Shown here: positions 38,144 through 47,967 of the stretch, one piece after another
How the letters are laid out: every line of letters begins with the position of its first letter
Numbering within the stretch: position 1 is the first letter of the stretch
Source: Photorhabdus heterorhabditis
GTDB taxonomy: Bacteria > Pseudomonadota > Gammaproteobacteria > Enterobacterales > Enterobacteriaceae
DNA length: 64,000 nt
Reading direction: 5' to 3'
Assembly: GCF_018448905.1 (NCBI RefSeq)
Contig: NZ_RCWA01000009.1
Location: 1-64,000, forward strand
Program-made: the position numbers and the translations under genes
The notes under the pieces: generated by a model
What the model was told of the DNA's origin: nothing
The model's database searches: none
What the model saw: the letters and a program-made list of their open reading frames with translations, nothing else

Positions 38144-38424
38144 TCAGGTAATTCCTTATTATCCTCGCCACGTGTGATAGCATCCAACCAGTCAGAAAGT
38201 TCATCGCCAGTCAAATGCAAGCCGGTAGCTTCATATTCTAACCAGGCGCTTTCGGCATCACGTAAAAATTGTTGTCTGGCTTCCAGTACATCAATTTCAT
38301 TTTCGATTGAACGGACCATGAGCGAATGGGCAGAAATGCCTTGCGTGTCAGCTAATGCTTTAATACGTGCTTTGAGTCCTTCATCTAAGCGAAGGGTTAC
38401 TGTCTGTTTCATTTGTTTATGCAT
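38131..38424 (-). CDS. ribbon-helix-helix antitoxin
   Basis: 97 residues from ATG 38424 (AAAGG just upstream), or 93 from ATG 38412. The N-terminal MKQTVTLRLDEGLKARIKAL is an RHH (CopG/MetJ-like) DNA-binding arm, and SLMVRSIENEIDVLEARQ follows. Probably autorepresses the pair. A longer frame to 38514 runs across the direct repeat and has no ribosome site. Partner of the RelE/ParE toxin. Confidence 0.82.
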   Translation of the reverse strand: MHKQMKQTVTLRLDEGLKARIKALADTQGISAHSLMVRSIENEIDVLEARQQFLRDAESAWLEYEATGLHLTGDELSDWLDAITRGEDNKELPECHR

Positions 38425-38466
38425 AGCCTTTCTCACAATGATATCATCAGTAATACAAATGCTATC

Positions 38467-38576
38467 ATTGTGTCGCGAGCACGACAACATTTCTGGGTGT
38501 AATACACCGCACACATGTAAAGAATTTCGTGTTTGTTACTTAATCTCCAGCGTATCGTATCCCCGCCAGCGATAAT
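38467..38576. repeat. 110-bp direct repeat, copy B (native 3' end of the nickel permease gene)
   Basis: Same sequence as 37636-37745 but for two bases (CG for TA in GCACGACAAC). It overlaps the last codons of the nickel permease at 38536-38576 and the region just downstream. Confidence 0.92.
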
Positions 38577-39549
38577 TCATCACTGATAATGTCCAGAACA
38601 AAATGAAAATTCCAACGACCCAAAAACCAACGTTACCCATATTGTCATTCAATGCTCCAATGGTGTCCCAGAAAATGCCGTGTAAATCCCACTGGTCAGC
38701 GATAAGCCCGAGCGCTTCCAGCCCACCGATGAACAACGCTACGGCGACGGAGGCAGCGGTAATAGTCATATTGTAGTAGATCTTGCGCGCTGGCTGGGAA
38801 AAAGCCCAGCCATAAGCCCCCACCATAACAAAATTATCCAGTGAGTCGATTAGCGCCATACCACTGGCAAATAGGGCAGGAAATACCATTATTGACCACA
38901 ACGGAAGCCCACTAAGAGAGCCAACAGCGGATATACTTAACAGACCAACTTCGGTAGCTGTGTCGAAACCTAACCCAAATAGAAAGCCAACCAGATACAT
39001 ATGCCAGCTTTTGTTCACCAATCGGAAGACTGAGTGGAACAAGCGGGTCATTATTCCTCCTGGCGTTGCTTCTAGTCCGGTTAAATCACTTTTAGCCAGA
39101 ATTCTTCCTCGTTTGATCTCCTGAAACTTCTGATAGACGCTTTTCAGTATCAGTAAATTAATCAGCGCTATTGCTAGCAGAAAACAGGCAGAAACTAAGG
39201 TACCAATAATGCCGCCATAATCATGGACCCAACCCATCTGATCTTTAAAAGCCATTGAGGTCAGGACAATGGCGAGGCAGGCCAGAATAACAATGGTAGA
39301 GTGTCCCAGGGAAAAGAAAGCGCCGACCGCAATGGATGATTTGCCTTGCTGCATCAGTTTACGGGTGACGTTATCAATTGCGGCGATATGATCGGCATCT
39401 ACCGCATGGCGTAGACCATAACCGTAAGCCAACAGAGCAGCTCCCATCATTACCGCATGATGACGGAAAGCAATAAATGCCCAAATCCAGGCAAGTATGT
39501 TGGCAGCAACCAGAACAACAAGAAGAGAAAGTGCGCGTTTTTTATGCAT
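38536..39549 (-). CDS. NiCoT-family nickel/cobalt permease
   Basis: 337 residues, about 8 membrane helices. Seen: the family metal signature RHAVDADHIAAIDN (H-x4-D-H) near residue 47, then LGHSTIVI, LGFDTATEVGLL and GMALIDSLDN, all NiCoT motifs. Located next to ureABC and transcribed away from it, so it most likely brings in Ni2+ for urease. Its 3' end is duplicated downstream. Confidence 0.92.
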   Translation of the reverse strand: MHKKRALSLLVVLVAANILAWIWAFIAFRHHAVMMGAALLAYGYGLRHAVDADHIAAIDNVTRKLMQQGKSSIAVGAFFSLGHSTIVILACLAIVLTSMAFKDQMGWVHDYGGIIGTLVSACFLLAIALINLLILKSVYQKFQEIKRGRILAKSDLTGLEATPGGIMTRLFHSVFRLVNKSWHMYLVGFLFGLGFDTATEVGLLSISAVGSLSGLPLWSIMVFPALFASGMALIDSLDNFVMVGAYGWAFSQPARKIYYNMTITAASVAVALFIGGLEALGLIADQWDLHGIFWDTIGALNDNMGNVGFWVVGIFILFWTLSVMNYRWRGYDTLEIK

Positions 39550-39855
39550 AATAAGAAACCTATTGATATTAAACCCGCTTGCGGGTGATTTCTAAGAGAA
39601 AAAACAGCTAGTATCCGCTGTACGCAATAATGTACGGTCTTCTGCTAAACCATAATAATAGTCAACTTGTAATATTACCTTGGATAAACTTAAATAAGAG
39701 GTAAGAGGACTAACTTGTTTTAAGGAGAATATCTTAATTGACATAATATGATTCTTATGTCAAAACTTTTTTCTAAAGGATATATGACCCAGTATTCAGA
39801 ATTATTTTGACATAAAATTGTAACTGTATGGAATAACCAATTATTAGGGGGTTTT
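39550..39855. other. divergent promoter region between the nickel permease and ureA
   Basis: About 306 bases that should hold both promoters. A short CCCGC/GCGGG hairpin lies at 39573-39584. I do not see a convincing NikR or UreR-type operator. Confidence 0.5.
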
Positions 39856-40158
39856 ATGCAATTAACGCCAAGAGAAATTGAGAAACTCATGGTATATACA
39901 CTGGCTGATGTTGCATTAAAGCGTAAGTCTCGCGGCTTAAAGCTCAATTACCCTGAAGCTGTCGCTATTATTACCACCGCTGCCTTGGAAGGGGCTAGAG
40001 AGGGTAAAACGTTAGAAGAAGTCATGAATGATTCCAGGCACGTCCTAACTAAAGAAGATGTTATGGATGGTGTGGCTGATCTCATTCCACATGTGCAGGT
40101 TGAAGCAATATTTACTGATGGCAGTCGTTTGGTGACTGTACATGATCCTATTCAATAA
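39856..40158 (+). CDS. ureA: urease gamma subunit
   Basis: 100 residues, the family length. Seen: [47 protein letters not shown] and a C-terminal [18 protein letters not shown]. Structural subunit of the (UreABC)3 enzyme. First gene of ureABCEFGD. AGGGGG before the ATG. Confidence 0.97.
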   Translation: MQLTPREIEKLMVYTLADVALKRKSRGLKLNYPEAVAIITTAALEGAREGKTLEEVMNDSRHVLTKEDVMDGVADLIPHVQVEAIFTDGSRLVTVHDPIQ

Positions 40159-40251
40159 TTTTCAGAATAGATTATAAATAGCAGGAAAAGTTATCCAGAC
40201 ATAATATTAATTTATGGTCTTGATTCACGTCTATAACGTAGAGATTTTCTG

Positions 40252-40647
40252 ATGAAAAATAATAATAAAGAAGATATCACTCCGTTAGGGGGATATATCC
40301 TTGCTAAAGACCCAATCTCATTTAATGAAGATTGTCTGGTTATTCAATTGAAAGTTCGTAATTCAGGTGATCGCCCTATTCAGGTGGGATCTCATTTTCA
40401 TTTTTTTGAGGTGAACAACGCTCTGCAATTTGATCGCGCGTCTGCGTTCGGTAAACGACTCAATATCACTGCCACAACCGCAATCCGTTTTGAACCCGGA
40501 GATGAAATTGAAGTGTCACTGATCCCGATTGGTGGGAAACAAAATGTTTATGGATTTAATAATTTAGTTGATGGCTGGGTGGGTAAAGGCACTGTTGCTA
40601 CCGGTGAGCATGTAGAAAAAATCATTGTTGTACGCCGGGCTAGCTAA
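40252..40647 (+). CDS. ureB: urease beta subunit
   Basis: 131 residues, longer than the usual about 101 because of an extra N-terminal [16 protein letters not shown] stretch, as in Yersinia-type ureB. Seen: [36 protein letters not shown] and a [10 protein letters not shown] end. Assembles with UreA and UreC. Confidence 0.95.
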   Translation: MKNNNKEDITPLGGYILAKDPISFNEDCLVIQLKVRNSGDRPIQVGSHFHFFEVNNALQFDRASAFGKRLNITATTAIRFEPGDEIEVSLIPIGGKQNVYGFNNLVDGWVGKGTVATGEHVEKIIVVRRAS

Positions 40648-40713
40648 CGGGGTATAAAACTATCGAGTAGGGTTGACGAACATCGTAAGATCTTTCGAAT
40701 AAAGGAATAAACT

Positions 40714-42429
40714 ATGCCAACCATTTCCCGGCAGGAATATGTGGGTCTTTTTGGTCCAACTATCGGTGATAAGATTCGCTTGGGTGATACCAATCTGTTT
40801 GTTGAAATTGAAAAAGATCTGCGCGGTTATGGCGAGGAGTCGGTCTACGGCGGGGGTAAATCTCTGCGTGATGGCATGGGTGCAGATAATCGTATGACCA
40901 GCGCAAATGTCTTGGATTTGGTGATTACCAACGTCACTATTTTGGATGCACGTCAAGGGGTAGTTAAAGCTGACGTCGGTATAAAAGATGGTCGCATCGT
41001 CGGGATAGGTAAAAGTGGTAATCCCAGTATGATGAATGGAGTGACCCCCGGTATGGTGGTTGGCGTCAGTACGGATGCGATATCTGGTGAACATCTGATT
41101 CTCACGGCGGCGGGCATTGATACCCACATTCATTTTATTTCGCCCCAACAAGCTGAACATGCTTTGTCCAATGGTGTGACGACTTTCTTTGGTGGTGGTG
41201 TTGGTCCCACTGATGGTACTAACGGTACTACTGTCACCGCGGGTCCGTGGCATATTCACCGAATGTTGCGTGCTTTTGAAGGCTTACCGGTTAACGTAGG
41301 TATTTTGGGAAAAGGCCATGCTGCGGTGGCTATGCCACTGGTGGAGCAGATTAAGGCCGGAGCTGTCGGGCTGAAAGTGCATGAAGACTGGGGAGCAACC
41401 AACTCTGCATTGCGTAATGCTTTACGAGTGGCAGATGAAATGGATATTCAAGTGGCGGTACATACCGACAGTTTGAATGAAGGTGGTTATGTTGAGGATA
41501 CCATTGATGCTTTTGAAGGGCGCACCATTCATACTTTTCACACGGAAGGCGCTGGTGGCGGGCATGCACCAGATATTATTAAAGTTGCCAGCCAGATGAA
41601 TGTGTTACCCAGCTCCACTAATCCCACGTTGCCTTACGGTATCAATAGTCAAGCAGAACTGTTTGATATGATTATGGTTTGCCATAACCTGAATCCCAAT
41701 GTGCCGGCTGATGTTGCCTTTTCTGAAAGCCGTGTGCGCTCGGAAACCATTGCCGCGGAAAATGTCTTGCATGACATGGGGGTATTGTCGATGTTTTCCA
41801 GTGACTCCCAGGCAATGGGGCGGGTGGGAGAAAATTGGTTGCGAGTGATGCAAACTGCCCATGCCATGAAAGCAGCACGCGGTAAGCTACCAGAAGATGC
41901 TGCGGATAACGATAATTTCCGGGTATTACGTTACGTCGCCAAAATTACGATTAATCCGGCGATTGCGCAAGGTATAAGCCACGTACTTGGTTCAGTCGAA
42001 GTGGGAAAAATGGCTGATCTTGTGTTATGGGAGCCGCGTTTCTTTGGCGCAAAACCTAAGTTGGTTATCAAAGGCGGCATGATTAACTGGGCGGTAATGG
42101 GTGACCCGAATGCTTCATTATCGACACCACAGCCGACATTTTATCGTCCGATGTTTGGTGCATTAGGCAAAACGCTTCAAGAAACTTGTGTAACTTTTGT
42201 ATCCCAAGCGGCAATGGAACAGGGGATAAAAGAACAGCTTGATTTGGCGCGCCAGGTCATGGCGGTACGTAATTGCCGGGCTATTTCCAAGCAAGATATG
42301 GTACGTAATGCCGAAACGCCAACTATTGAAGTGGATGCTGAAACCTTTGCTGTCAAGGTGAATGGTGAATATGCCACAGTGAAACCGGTCAGGACAGTCG
42401 CACTTAATCAGCGCTATTTCTTCAGTTAA
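40714..42429 (+). CDS. ureC: urease alpha subunit (catalytic)
   Basis: 571 residues. The Ni2 site ligands are visible: HIHF (His pair, near residue 139), carbamylated Lys in GLKVHEDWG near 220, and His residues in VHTDS and [15 protein letters not shown]. The mobile flap Cys is in MVCHNLNPN near 320. Hydrolyses urea to ammonia and carbamate. Requires UreD, E, F and G to be activated. AAAGGA before the ATG. Confidence 0.98.
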   Translation: MPTISRQEYVGLFGPTIGDKIRLGDTNLFVEIEKDLRGYGEESVYGGGKSLRDGMGADNRMTSANVLDLVITNVTILDARQGVVKADVGIKDGRIVGIGKSGNPSMMNGVTPGMVVGVSTDAISGEHLILTAAGIDTHIHFISPQQAEHALSNGVTTFFGGGVGPTDGTNGTTVTAGPWHIHRMLRAFEGLPVNVGILGKGHAAVAMPLVEQIKAGAVGLKVHEDWGATNSALRNALRVADEMDIQVAVHTDSLNEGGYVEDTIDAFEGRTIHTFHTEGAGGGHAPDIIKVASQMNVLPSSTNPTLPYGINSQAELFDMIMVCHNLNPNVPADVAFSESRVRSETIAAENVLHDMGVLSMFSSDSQAMGRVGENWLRVMQTAHAMKAARGKLPEDAADNDNFRVLRYVAKITINPAIAQGISHVLGSVEVGKMADLVLWEPRFFGAKPKLVIKGGMINWAVMGDPNASLSTPQPTFYRPMFGALGKTLQETCVTFVSQAAMEQGIKEQLDLARQVMAVRNCRAISKQDMVRNAETPTIEVDAETFAVKVNGEYATVKPVRTVALNQRYFFS

Positions 42430-42504
42430 TCTATTTTTTACTGTCTGGTCAGAGAATATTTTTCTGGCCCGATTAACCGATCCACGCGTTTAGAGGATTA
42501 TCTA

Positions 42505-43101
42505 ATGATTATTATTGAACATATTCTGGGTAATGCCAAAAAAGATGTTTTCTGGCGAGACCGCTTGCAAGGGATCTCGCCGGATATCTTAGTACTTTCG
42601 CAATGGGAAGCGCAAAAAAGCCGTTGCCGTAAATCCACGCTTAATGGGTTGGATTTGGGGATTTCTCTTGACCGTCATCAGGTATTATCTGATGGCGATA
42701 TTTTATTGTGGGATGAAACCAAAGGGCTGGCTGTTATTGTACAGATGAGTTTACGTGATGTGATGGTTATTCATTTGAAGTCATTACTGTCAGTAGATTC
42801 AGAAACGATACTGAAAACCAGTTTTGAACTTGGTCACGCCTTGGGTAATCAACATTGGAAATCAGTGATTAAAAATAACCAGATTTATATTCCGCTGACA
42901 GTATCAACTAAGGTGATGGATTCAGTCATGAAAACTCATGGTTTTCATGCATTGCCTTATTCTTTTGTCAAAGGCGAAGAGATCTTGCCTTCTCTTAACA
43001 ACTCCGAGGCACGTTTATTATTTGGTGGGGCAGAGGATTCCGCAACACACGTTCATGTCGATAACACATTTCTCAACCAGCATGTGATTAAACTGAAATG
43101 A
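42505..43101 (+). CDS. ureE: urease nickel metallochaperone UreE
   Basis: 198 residues. N-terminal and central domains are as in UreE ([32 protein letters not shown]). It lacks the His-rich C-terminal tail of Klebsiella-type UreE, ending [14 protein letters not shown], so the Ni2+ is likely held mainly at the dimer site. Overlaps ureF by 4 bases. Confidence 0.93.
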   Translation: MIIIEHILGNAKKDVFWRDRLQGISPDILVLSQWEAQKSRCRKSTLNGLDLGISLDRHQVLSDGDILLWDETKGLAVIVQMSLRDVMVIHLKSLLSVDSETILKTSFELGHALGNQHWKSVIKNNQIYIPLTVSTKVMDSVMKTHGFHALPYSFVKGEEILPSLNNSEARLLFGGAEDSATHVHVDNTFLNQHVIKLK

Positions 43102-43784
43102 ATGCTCTGCGCTTAATCAGAATCATGCAATTTGCGGATTCAGTGTTGCCTGTTGGTGCGTTTTCTTTCTCAAATGGTTTGGAGTCAGCTATTCAAAGTA
43201 AGATCGTATATGACGTGGCGACGCTCAGCGAGTTTACCCGAACGGCGCTGTTACAGGCCGTTAGCGGTGATGGTCGTGCAGTCGTCGCTGCTTGTCAGGC
43301 ATTGAATAGTGGACAACATGACGCCGTTATCTCCCATGATTGGGCGGTGTTTAACCGCAAATTGAATGAAGAAGGTCGCACTATGGTAACGCGGATGGGG
43401 AAAAAATTAGCCGAAATGGCTGTTGAGGTAACGGGTACGTCATTGATTGCATGGTGGCTGGCACAAATAAAGAGCGATATTGCTGCCGGCACCTATCCGA
43501 TTACCTTGGCGGTGGTCATGAGCGCATTAGGCGCGACTCCGCGTGAAGTGATCGTTATGCATCAATATGGTGTTGCCATGACAATACTCAGTGCGGCTAT
43601 ACGTCTAATGCGTGTTACCCATATTGAGATTCAACGTATTTTGTTCTTGTTGAATCAGGATATTGAGCTGTTTTGTGACGAGGCGGAGAAAGGGGGAATT
43701 GAGCAGATGACATCTTATGCACCCGTGACTGATGTACTGGCAGCATTGCATGTTAATGCTTTTACCCGGCTATTCAGTAACTAA
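43098..43784 (+). CDS. ureF: urease accessory protein UreF
   Basis: 228 residues, all-helical. Seen: [20 protein letters not shown] near residue 13 and [19 protein letters not shown]. Works with UreD and UreG on the UreABC apoenzyme, probably gating GTP hydrolysis. Overlaps ureE. Confidence 0.94.
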   Translation: MNALRLIRIMQFADSVLPVGAFSFSNGLESAIQSKIVYDVATLSEFTRTALLQAVSGDGRAVVAACQALNSGQHDAVISHDWAVFNRKLNEEGRTMVTRMGKKLAEMAVEVTGTSLIAWWLAQIKSDIAAGTYPITLAVVMSALGATPREVIVMHQYGVAMTILSAAIRLMRVTHIEIQRILFLLNQDIELFCDEAEKGGIEQMTSYAPVTDVLAALHVNAFTRLFSN

Positions 43785-43836
43785 CTTGATCCTGATATCG
43801 CTTTAAACTACGTCTTAATCGTGTGAGGAAATTCCT

Positions 43837-44472
43837 GTGAAAAAAATTACCCGTATTGGTATTGGTGGCCCAGTCGGTTCAGGTAAGACCGCTATTATTG
43901 AAGTTATCACACCTATCTTGATCCAGCGCGGAATAAAACCACTGATTATCACCAACGATATTGTTACTACTGAGGATGCTAAACAGGTCAAGCGGACACT
44001 GAAAGGCATTTTGGATGAAGAGAAAATACTTGGTGTAGAAACTGGTGCTTGCCCTCACACCGCAGTACGTGAAGATCCCAGTATGAATATTGCTGCGGCG
44101 GAGGAAATGGAAGCGCGCTTTCCTGACAGCGACGTTGTGTTGATTGAAAGTGGTGGTGATAATTTGACCCTGACTTTTAGTCCGGCACTGGCAGACTTTT
44201 ATATTTATGTGATTGATGTGGCCGAAGGGGAGAAAATCCCACGTAAGAACGGCCCTGGTTTGGTCCAGGCTGATATTCTGGTGATCAATAAAATCGATTT
44301 GGCTCCTTATGTCGGTGCTAGCCTGGCGGTGATGGAGAGTGACACTCGGGTAGTACGCGGTCAGCGTCCTTATATCCTCACTAATTGTAAAACCGGTGAG
44401 GGGGTTCAAGCGTTAGTAGATATGATCATGCGTGATTTTCTGTTTACTCATGCGCTACAGGCGACACAATGA
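43837..44472 (+). CDS. ureG: urease accessory GTPase UreG
   Basis: 211 residues. P-loop GGPVGSGKT near residue 8, the CPH metal site in TGACPHTAVRED, VIDVAEGEKIPRKNGPG, and NKIDLAPYVGA for guanine. Supplies energy for nickel insertion. Overlaps ureD by 4 bases. Confidence 0.97.
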   Translation: MKKITRIGIGGPVGSGKTAIIEVITPILIQRGIKPLIITNDIVTTEDAKQVKRTLKGILDEEKILGVETGACPHTAVREDPSMNIAAAEEMEARFPDSDVVLIESGGDNLTLTFSPALADFYIYVIDVAEGEKIPRKNGPGLVQADILVINKIDLAPYVGASLAVMESDTRVVRGQRPYILTNCKTGEGVQALVDMIMRDFLFTHALQATQ

Positions 44473-45434
44473 CGTCTACTGGCTTGCTGCAAAACGCCAA
44501 TGAAGCACATCAACGCGTTCATGAGCTTGGTGTCAACGCCCCGGAACTTGCATTGTTTCAGGATGAACCTCCGCAGATGGCAAGCGGTGATGTGGGTAAA
44601 AATGGCTATCTTCGATTGGGGTTTGCCCGGCGTGGTGAGCGCAGTATTCTGGCTCAGATGGAGCGTCAGGTTCCTTATCTGGTGCAGCGAGCGTTGTATT
44701 GGGATGAGGCACTACCCCAGATGCCGTGTATATTTATGATCTCCACCTCAGGATGCATATTGCAAGGAGATAGGTTAGCGCTGGACATTCATGTTGCTCA
44801 GGATGCGTTTGGGCATGTTACTACCCAATCGGCTACCAAGATTCATTCGATGGTGAATAATTACGCGGCGCAGGCACAAACTATCCAGATAGAGCAGGGA
44901 GGCTATCTGGAAATGATGCCCGATCCGGTGATACCGCATAGTGGTTCTCGGTTTATCACTGATACTCAGATAGTTATCCACCCGACGGCCACGCTGATTT
45001 ATTCTGAGATAATCATGTCTGGCCGTAAATATCACCCAGCGGATCAGGGATTTAAATTTGATGTTTACTCATCACGTATTACGGCGATTGATTTCGATGA
45101 CAAGATATTGTTTGCAGAACGTTATGTACTGGAACCTAAAAAACAACCGCTGAATAACGTAGGGGTGATGGGGCCATTTCATGTGTTTGGTAACGTAATC
45201 CTGCTGACACCTCAAGTTCATCACGATCGTATTCTGACGCGCATAACCCCGCAATATGATGCTGAAACGGGTATAGCTAGCGGTGCTAGCCGCTTACCTA
45301 ATCAATGTGGTTTGATATTTAAGGCGCTGGGGAAAGAAACTCATCAAGTGAAAGCCAGTATCCGTCTTTTCTGGCGTATAGCGCGGGAGGAGATCCTTGG
45401 TGTGACACTGCCTGAGCCGTTTATTTGGCGATGA
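44469..45434 (+). CDS. ureD: urease accessory protein UreD
   Basis: 321 residues, UreD/UreH family. Seen: YLRLGFARRGERSILAQM, QRALYWDEALPQMPCIF, GCILQGDRLALDI and TQSATKIHSM. Scaffold that binds the apoenzyme for UreF-UreG. Last gene of the operon, followed by a bidirectional terminator. Confidence 0.94.
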   Translation: MTSTGLLQNANEAHQRVHELGVNAPELALFQDEPPQMASGDVGKNGYLRLGFARRGERSILAQMERQVPYLVQRALYWDEALPQMPCIFMISTSGCILQGDRLALDIHVAQDAFGHVTTQSATKIHSMVNNYAAQAQTIQIEQGGYLEMMPDPVIPHSGSRFITDTQIVIHPTATLIYSEIIMSGRKYHPADQGFKFDVYSSRITAIDFDDKILFAERYVLEPKKQPLNNVGVMGPFHVFGNVILLTPQVHHDRILTRITPQYDAETGIASGASRLPNQCGLIFKALGKETHQVKASIRLFWRIAREEILGVTLPEPFIWR

Positions 45435-45469
45435 AATCCAGAACGGAAAATTTGTTTTGGATTTCATCA
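45431..45469. terminator. bidirectional terminator between ureD and uspE
   Basis: Stem GATGAAATCCA / TGGATTTCATC with a 17-base loop, including the ureD stop. The two genes converge, so it can serve both. Confidence 0.65.
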
Positions 45470-45492
45470 CTAAAGGGATTGCTATCATTCTT

Positions 45493-46437
45493 TTATTCTT
45501 TGGCTGCTTTAATTGGACATTCAAAACCATCTGGTTTGATTGCCAGAAGGTCACATTTTAGATGATCGATCACATGTTCTACGGTATTTCCCAGGAAAGC
45601 AGCAGACAGCCCAGTTCTGCCAAGAATACCGAGAACAACGATACCCGCACTCATTTCATCACACATTCTAGGAATAACCTGTTCCGGTAGCCCTTCATGA
45701 ACGTGAGTATATTTTTCATCAATGCAGAATTTCTGGCGAAGTCCTTTCATGGCGATAAGGTGCTGACCACGCAGTGCGCTGTTATAAACGCTTGGGTCGA
45801 AATCCGGTAGTTCAATACTAATATTCAGCGGTGCTACAGGATAAGCGCTGACCAAATGAATTTCTGGGTTTTTCACTATCTGATTTGCCAGGTCTTGGGT
45901 TTCTCTGACGAGTTTCAAGTTCAACTCATGATGGTATGACTCTTCATCAGATAGATTAACTGCGACCAGAACAGCGCCTTGATCCGGCCATACCTGATCT
46001 TTTACCATCCATACCGGACATGGGCATTTGCGTAATAACTGCCAGTCAAGTGGGGTGAAAATCAAAGATCCCATCTTGTCATGTTTGTGTGTCATCTTCA
46101 GAAGCAAATCATGTTTATCAGCAATGAGTTCCTGAACAATCGCTTCGTGAGGCCGATTGTGCCATATCACTTTTATTTCAATATCAATGCCGGCTTCCAG
46201 ATAGTAGTAAGCTTGTTGTTTAAGCCAGGCAATACGCTGGTTGATCATACCTTGACGCATAGCACTAGCTTCTTCAGGGGAAAGCAAGGTAGTCATTTCA
46301 TAGGATAGATCATAAATAGGCAAAAAGGCTTTAATCCGACCACCGTTACGTTGCACGATATAAACTGCACGTCTTAATGCCGGTTGATCATCCTGACTTG
46401 GGTCAATTGCAACTAAAAGGTTTTGATAGTTTGCCAT
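45493..46437 (-). CDS. uspE: universal stress protein UspE
   Basis: 314 residues (316 in E. coli), two tandem Usp domains. First: [19 protein letters not shown]; second: [18 protein letters not shown] with a later [25 protein letters not shown], the nucleotide-binding-like G-x2-G-x9-G motif. Cytoplasmic role in stress and motility in E. coli. Next to fnr on the same strand, as in E. coli. Confidence 0.96.
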   Translation of the reverse strand: MANYQNLLVAIDPSQDDQPALRRAVYIVQRNGGRIKAFLPIYDLSYEMTTLLSPEEASAMRQGMINQRIAWLKQQAYYYLEAGIDIEIKVIWHNRPHEAIVQELIADKHDLLLKMTHKHDKMGSLIFTPLDWQLLRKCPCPVWMVKDQVWPDQGAVLVAVNLSDEESYHHELNLKLVRETQDLANQIVKNPEIHLVSAYPVAPLNISIELPDFDPSVYNSALRGQHLIAMKGLRQKFCIDEKYTHVHEGLPEQVIPRMCDEMSAGIVVLGILGRTGLSAAFLGNTVEHVIDHLKCDLLAIKPDGFECPIKAAKE

Positions 46438-46556
46438 AATGGTTCCTCACAGAGGCTAGACAAAACATTCTTCAATATTAAAGATAAACCAATATAAGCA
46501 AACCGGACAGGTTAGTGGTGAACCAGATCAACAAAATAAGATGATCTGGCTTAAAA

Positions 46557-47312
46557 TCAGGAAATTGAAACAGATTTTTTTCCGGCTAAGTCAGATAATG
46601 CATCCATATTTTCGATAGTGATGTATTTACCTTTTACGCCGAGAGTTCCGCTTTTTTGGAAACGTCCGAGCAGACGACTGATTGTTTCAACGGTTAAACC
46701 AAGATAATTACCAATATCACTGCGGGTCATGGTTAAACGGAATTCTCTTGGTGAGAAACCGCGCTGAGCGAAACGGCGGGAAAGATTAGAGATAAATGCA
46801 GCCAATCGTTCTTCAGCATTCTTCTTGGAGAGTAACAGTATCATTTCTTGGTCGCCTTTAATTTCGCCACTCATCAGGCGCATCATTTGTTGGCGGAGAT
46901 TAGGCATTTTACCAGACAGGTCATCTAATGTTTCGAATGGGATCTCACAGACCATTGATGTTTCCAAGGCTTGTGCAAAACTTGGATGCTGAGTATTAAG
47001 GATAGCATCAAAACCCACCAAATCCCCAGCGAGATGGAAACCGGTAATTTGTTCATCACCTTCTTCAGTGATGGTGTAGCTTTTAATTGTTCCAGAACGG
47101 ATAGCATAAAGAGATTTCAACTCGTCGCCTGCTTTAAACAGAGTTTGTCCTTTCTGGATGGGTTTTTTACGCTCAATGATATTATCGAGTTGATCAAGCT
47201 CGTGCTCATTCAGGGTAAAGGGGATGCACAGCTGGTTAATGCTGCAATCCTGGCAGTGGATCGCACAACCACCGGACTGGATTCGACGAATAACACGTTT
47301 TTCCTGGATCAT
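46557..47312 (-). CDS. fnr: anaerobic regulator FNR
   Basis: 251 residues (250 in E. coli). [4Fe-4S] ligands are all present: C20, C23 and C29 in [11 protein letters not shown] and C122 in SMVCEIPFE. The HTH is [23 protein letters not shown]. Oxygen-sensing global activator/repressor. It is expected to act on ldhA, pntAB-type and other redox genes, but I did not assign its operators here. Confidence 0.98.
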   Translation of the reverse strand: MIQEKRVIRRIQSGGCAIHCQDCSINQLCIPFTLNEHELDQLDNIIERKKPIQKGQTLFKAGDELKSLYAIRSGTIKSYTITEEGDEQITGFHLAGDLVGFDAILNTQHPSFAQALETSMVCEIPFETLDDLSGKMPNLRQQMMRLMSGEIKGDQEMILLLSKKNAEERLAAFISNLSRRFAQRGFSPREFRLTMTRSDIGNYLGLTVETISRLLGRFQKSGTLGVKGKYITIENMDALSDLAGKKSVSIS

Positions 47313-47807
47313 ATGGCATGCTCGTTAGAAATATTGATATGGCTCAACTTTAGCATCTCTTTATGATTCTGGTAAGAGCTATAATAGTTTTCTGCAATTT
47401 ATTTGAGAAAATGTATTACTTGTTTATCCTATCTATAAGAAATTATCACATTAAATTATTACGTGGCACAAAGTTGATGTTTGGTCGTTGTCATAACAAG
47501 ACGGTATTCAATATCAGTAGTTTGAATTTGGTGAGAGTTTTAAGTAGGGTAAGACATACTTCTTGGTTTTCTTGGCGCTGAGAGAAAGCAAGGCGTTGTG
47601 GTATTGGGTAAAATGTTGCAATTTGTTCATTAATGTTTGTAATATTATCGGCAATAGAGCCAATCGAAAAAGACAAATGGCATGAAAAGGTTTATTCCCC
47701 TGAAATTAAGTTTAAAGAAACTTTTTTGATTAAATATCCAAATTACTAAATGAGTGTTTTTTCGGTTTTATAATTAATGATCTTTTGAAGGTGTTTTAAT
47801 GAGCAAA
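47313..47807. other. gene-poor AT-rich stretch upstream of fnr
   Basis: About 500 bases. A minus-strand frame of about 60 codons (47491-47676) has no recognised domain and is probably chance. Otherwise only the fnr promoter region and AT-rich DNA. Confidence 0.45.
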
Positions 47808-47808
47808 A

Positions 47809-47847
47809 CCTTGCCGTCGCGATGCATCTTGAAATCCATAGGCTATA
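47809..47847 (-). repeat. solo end of an ERIC repeat
   Basis: About 39 bp: CCTTGCCGTCGCGATGCATC then TTGAAATCCATAGGCTATA, matching only the right-hand third of the full element. The remainder is absent, so it marks a deletion end. Confidence 0.75.
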
Positions 47848-47849
47848 TC

Positions 47850-47941
47850 AGGGGATTACTCCCGGGTTAGCGAGGGTTGTTGGAGTATTGCTTGTATTAG
47901 TCGGGATTTATCTCACTAGAAAAACGACTGAGTCAAAATAA
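47850..47941 (+). pseudogene. C-terminal remnant of a probable EamA/DMT-type permease
   Basis: A frame directly after the ERIC fragment reads LYQGITPGLARVVGVLLVLV then GIYLTRKTTESK, ending at TAA 47939. It resembles the last helix of drug/metabolite transporters. The rest of the gene is missing, so the ERIC may mark one side of a deletion. Assignment rests on about 30 residues. Confidence 0.4.
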
Positions 47942-47967
47942 GAATATAATTAATAATGGGGTAAGAA

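Noticed and set aside
38536-39549. A Yersinia-type ABC nickel importer next to urease
   Set aside because: The gene is a single NiCoT permease with the H-x4-D-H signature, not an ABC set.
47491-47676. Minus-strand frame upstream of fnr
   Set aside because: No domain, no clear ribosome site, and in the expected fnr upstream region.
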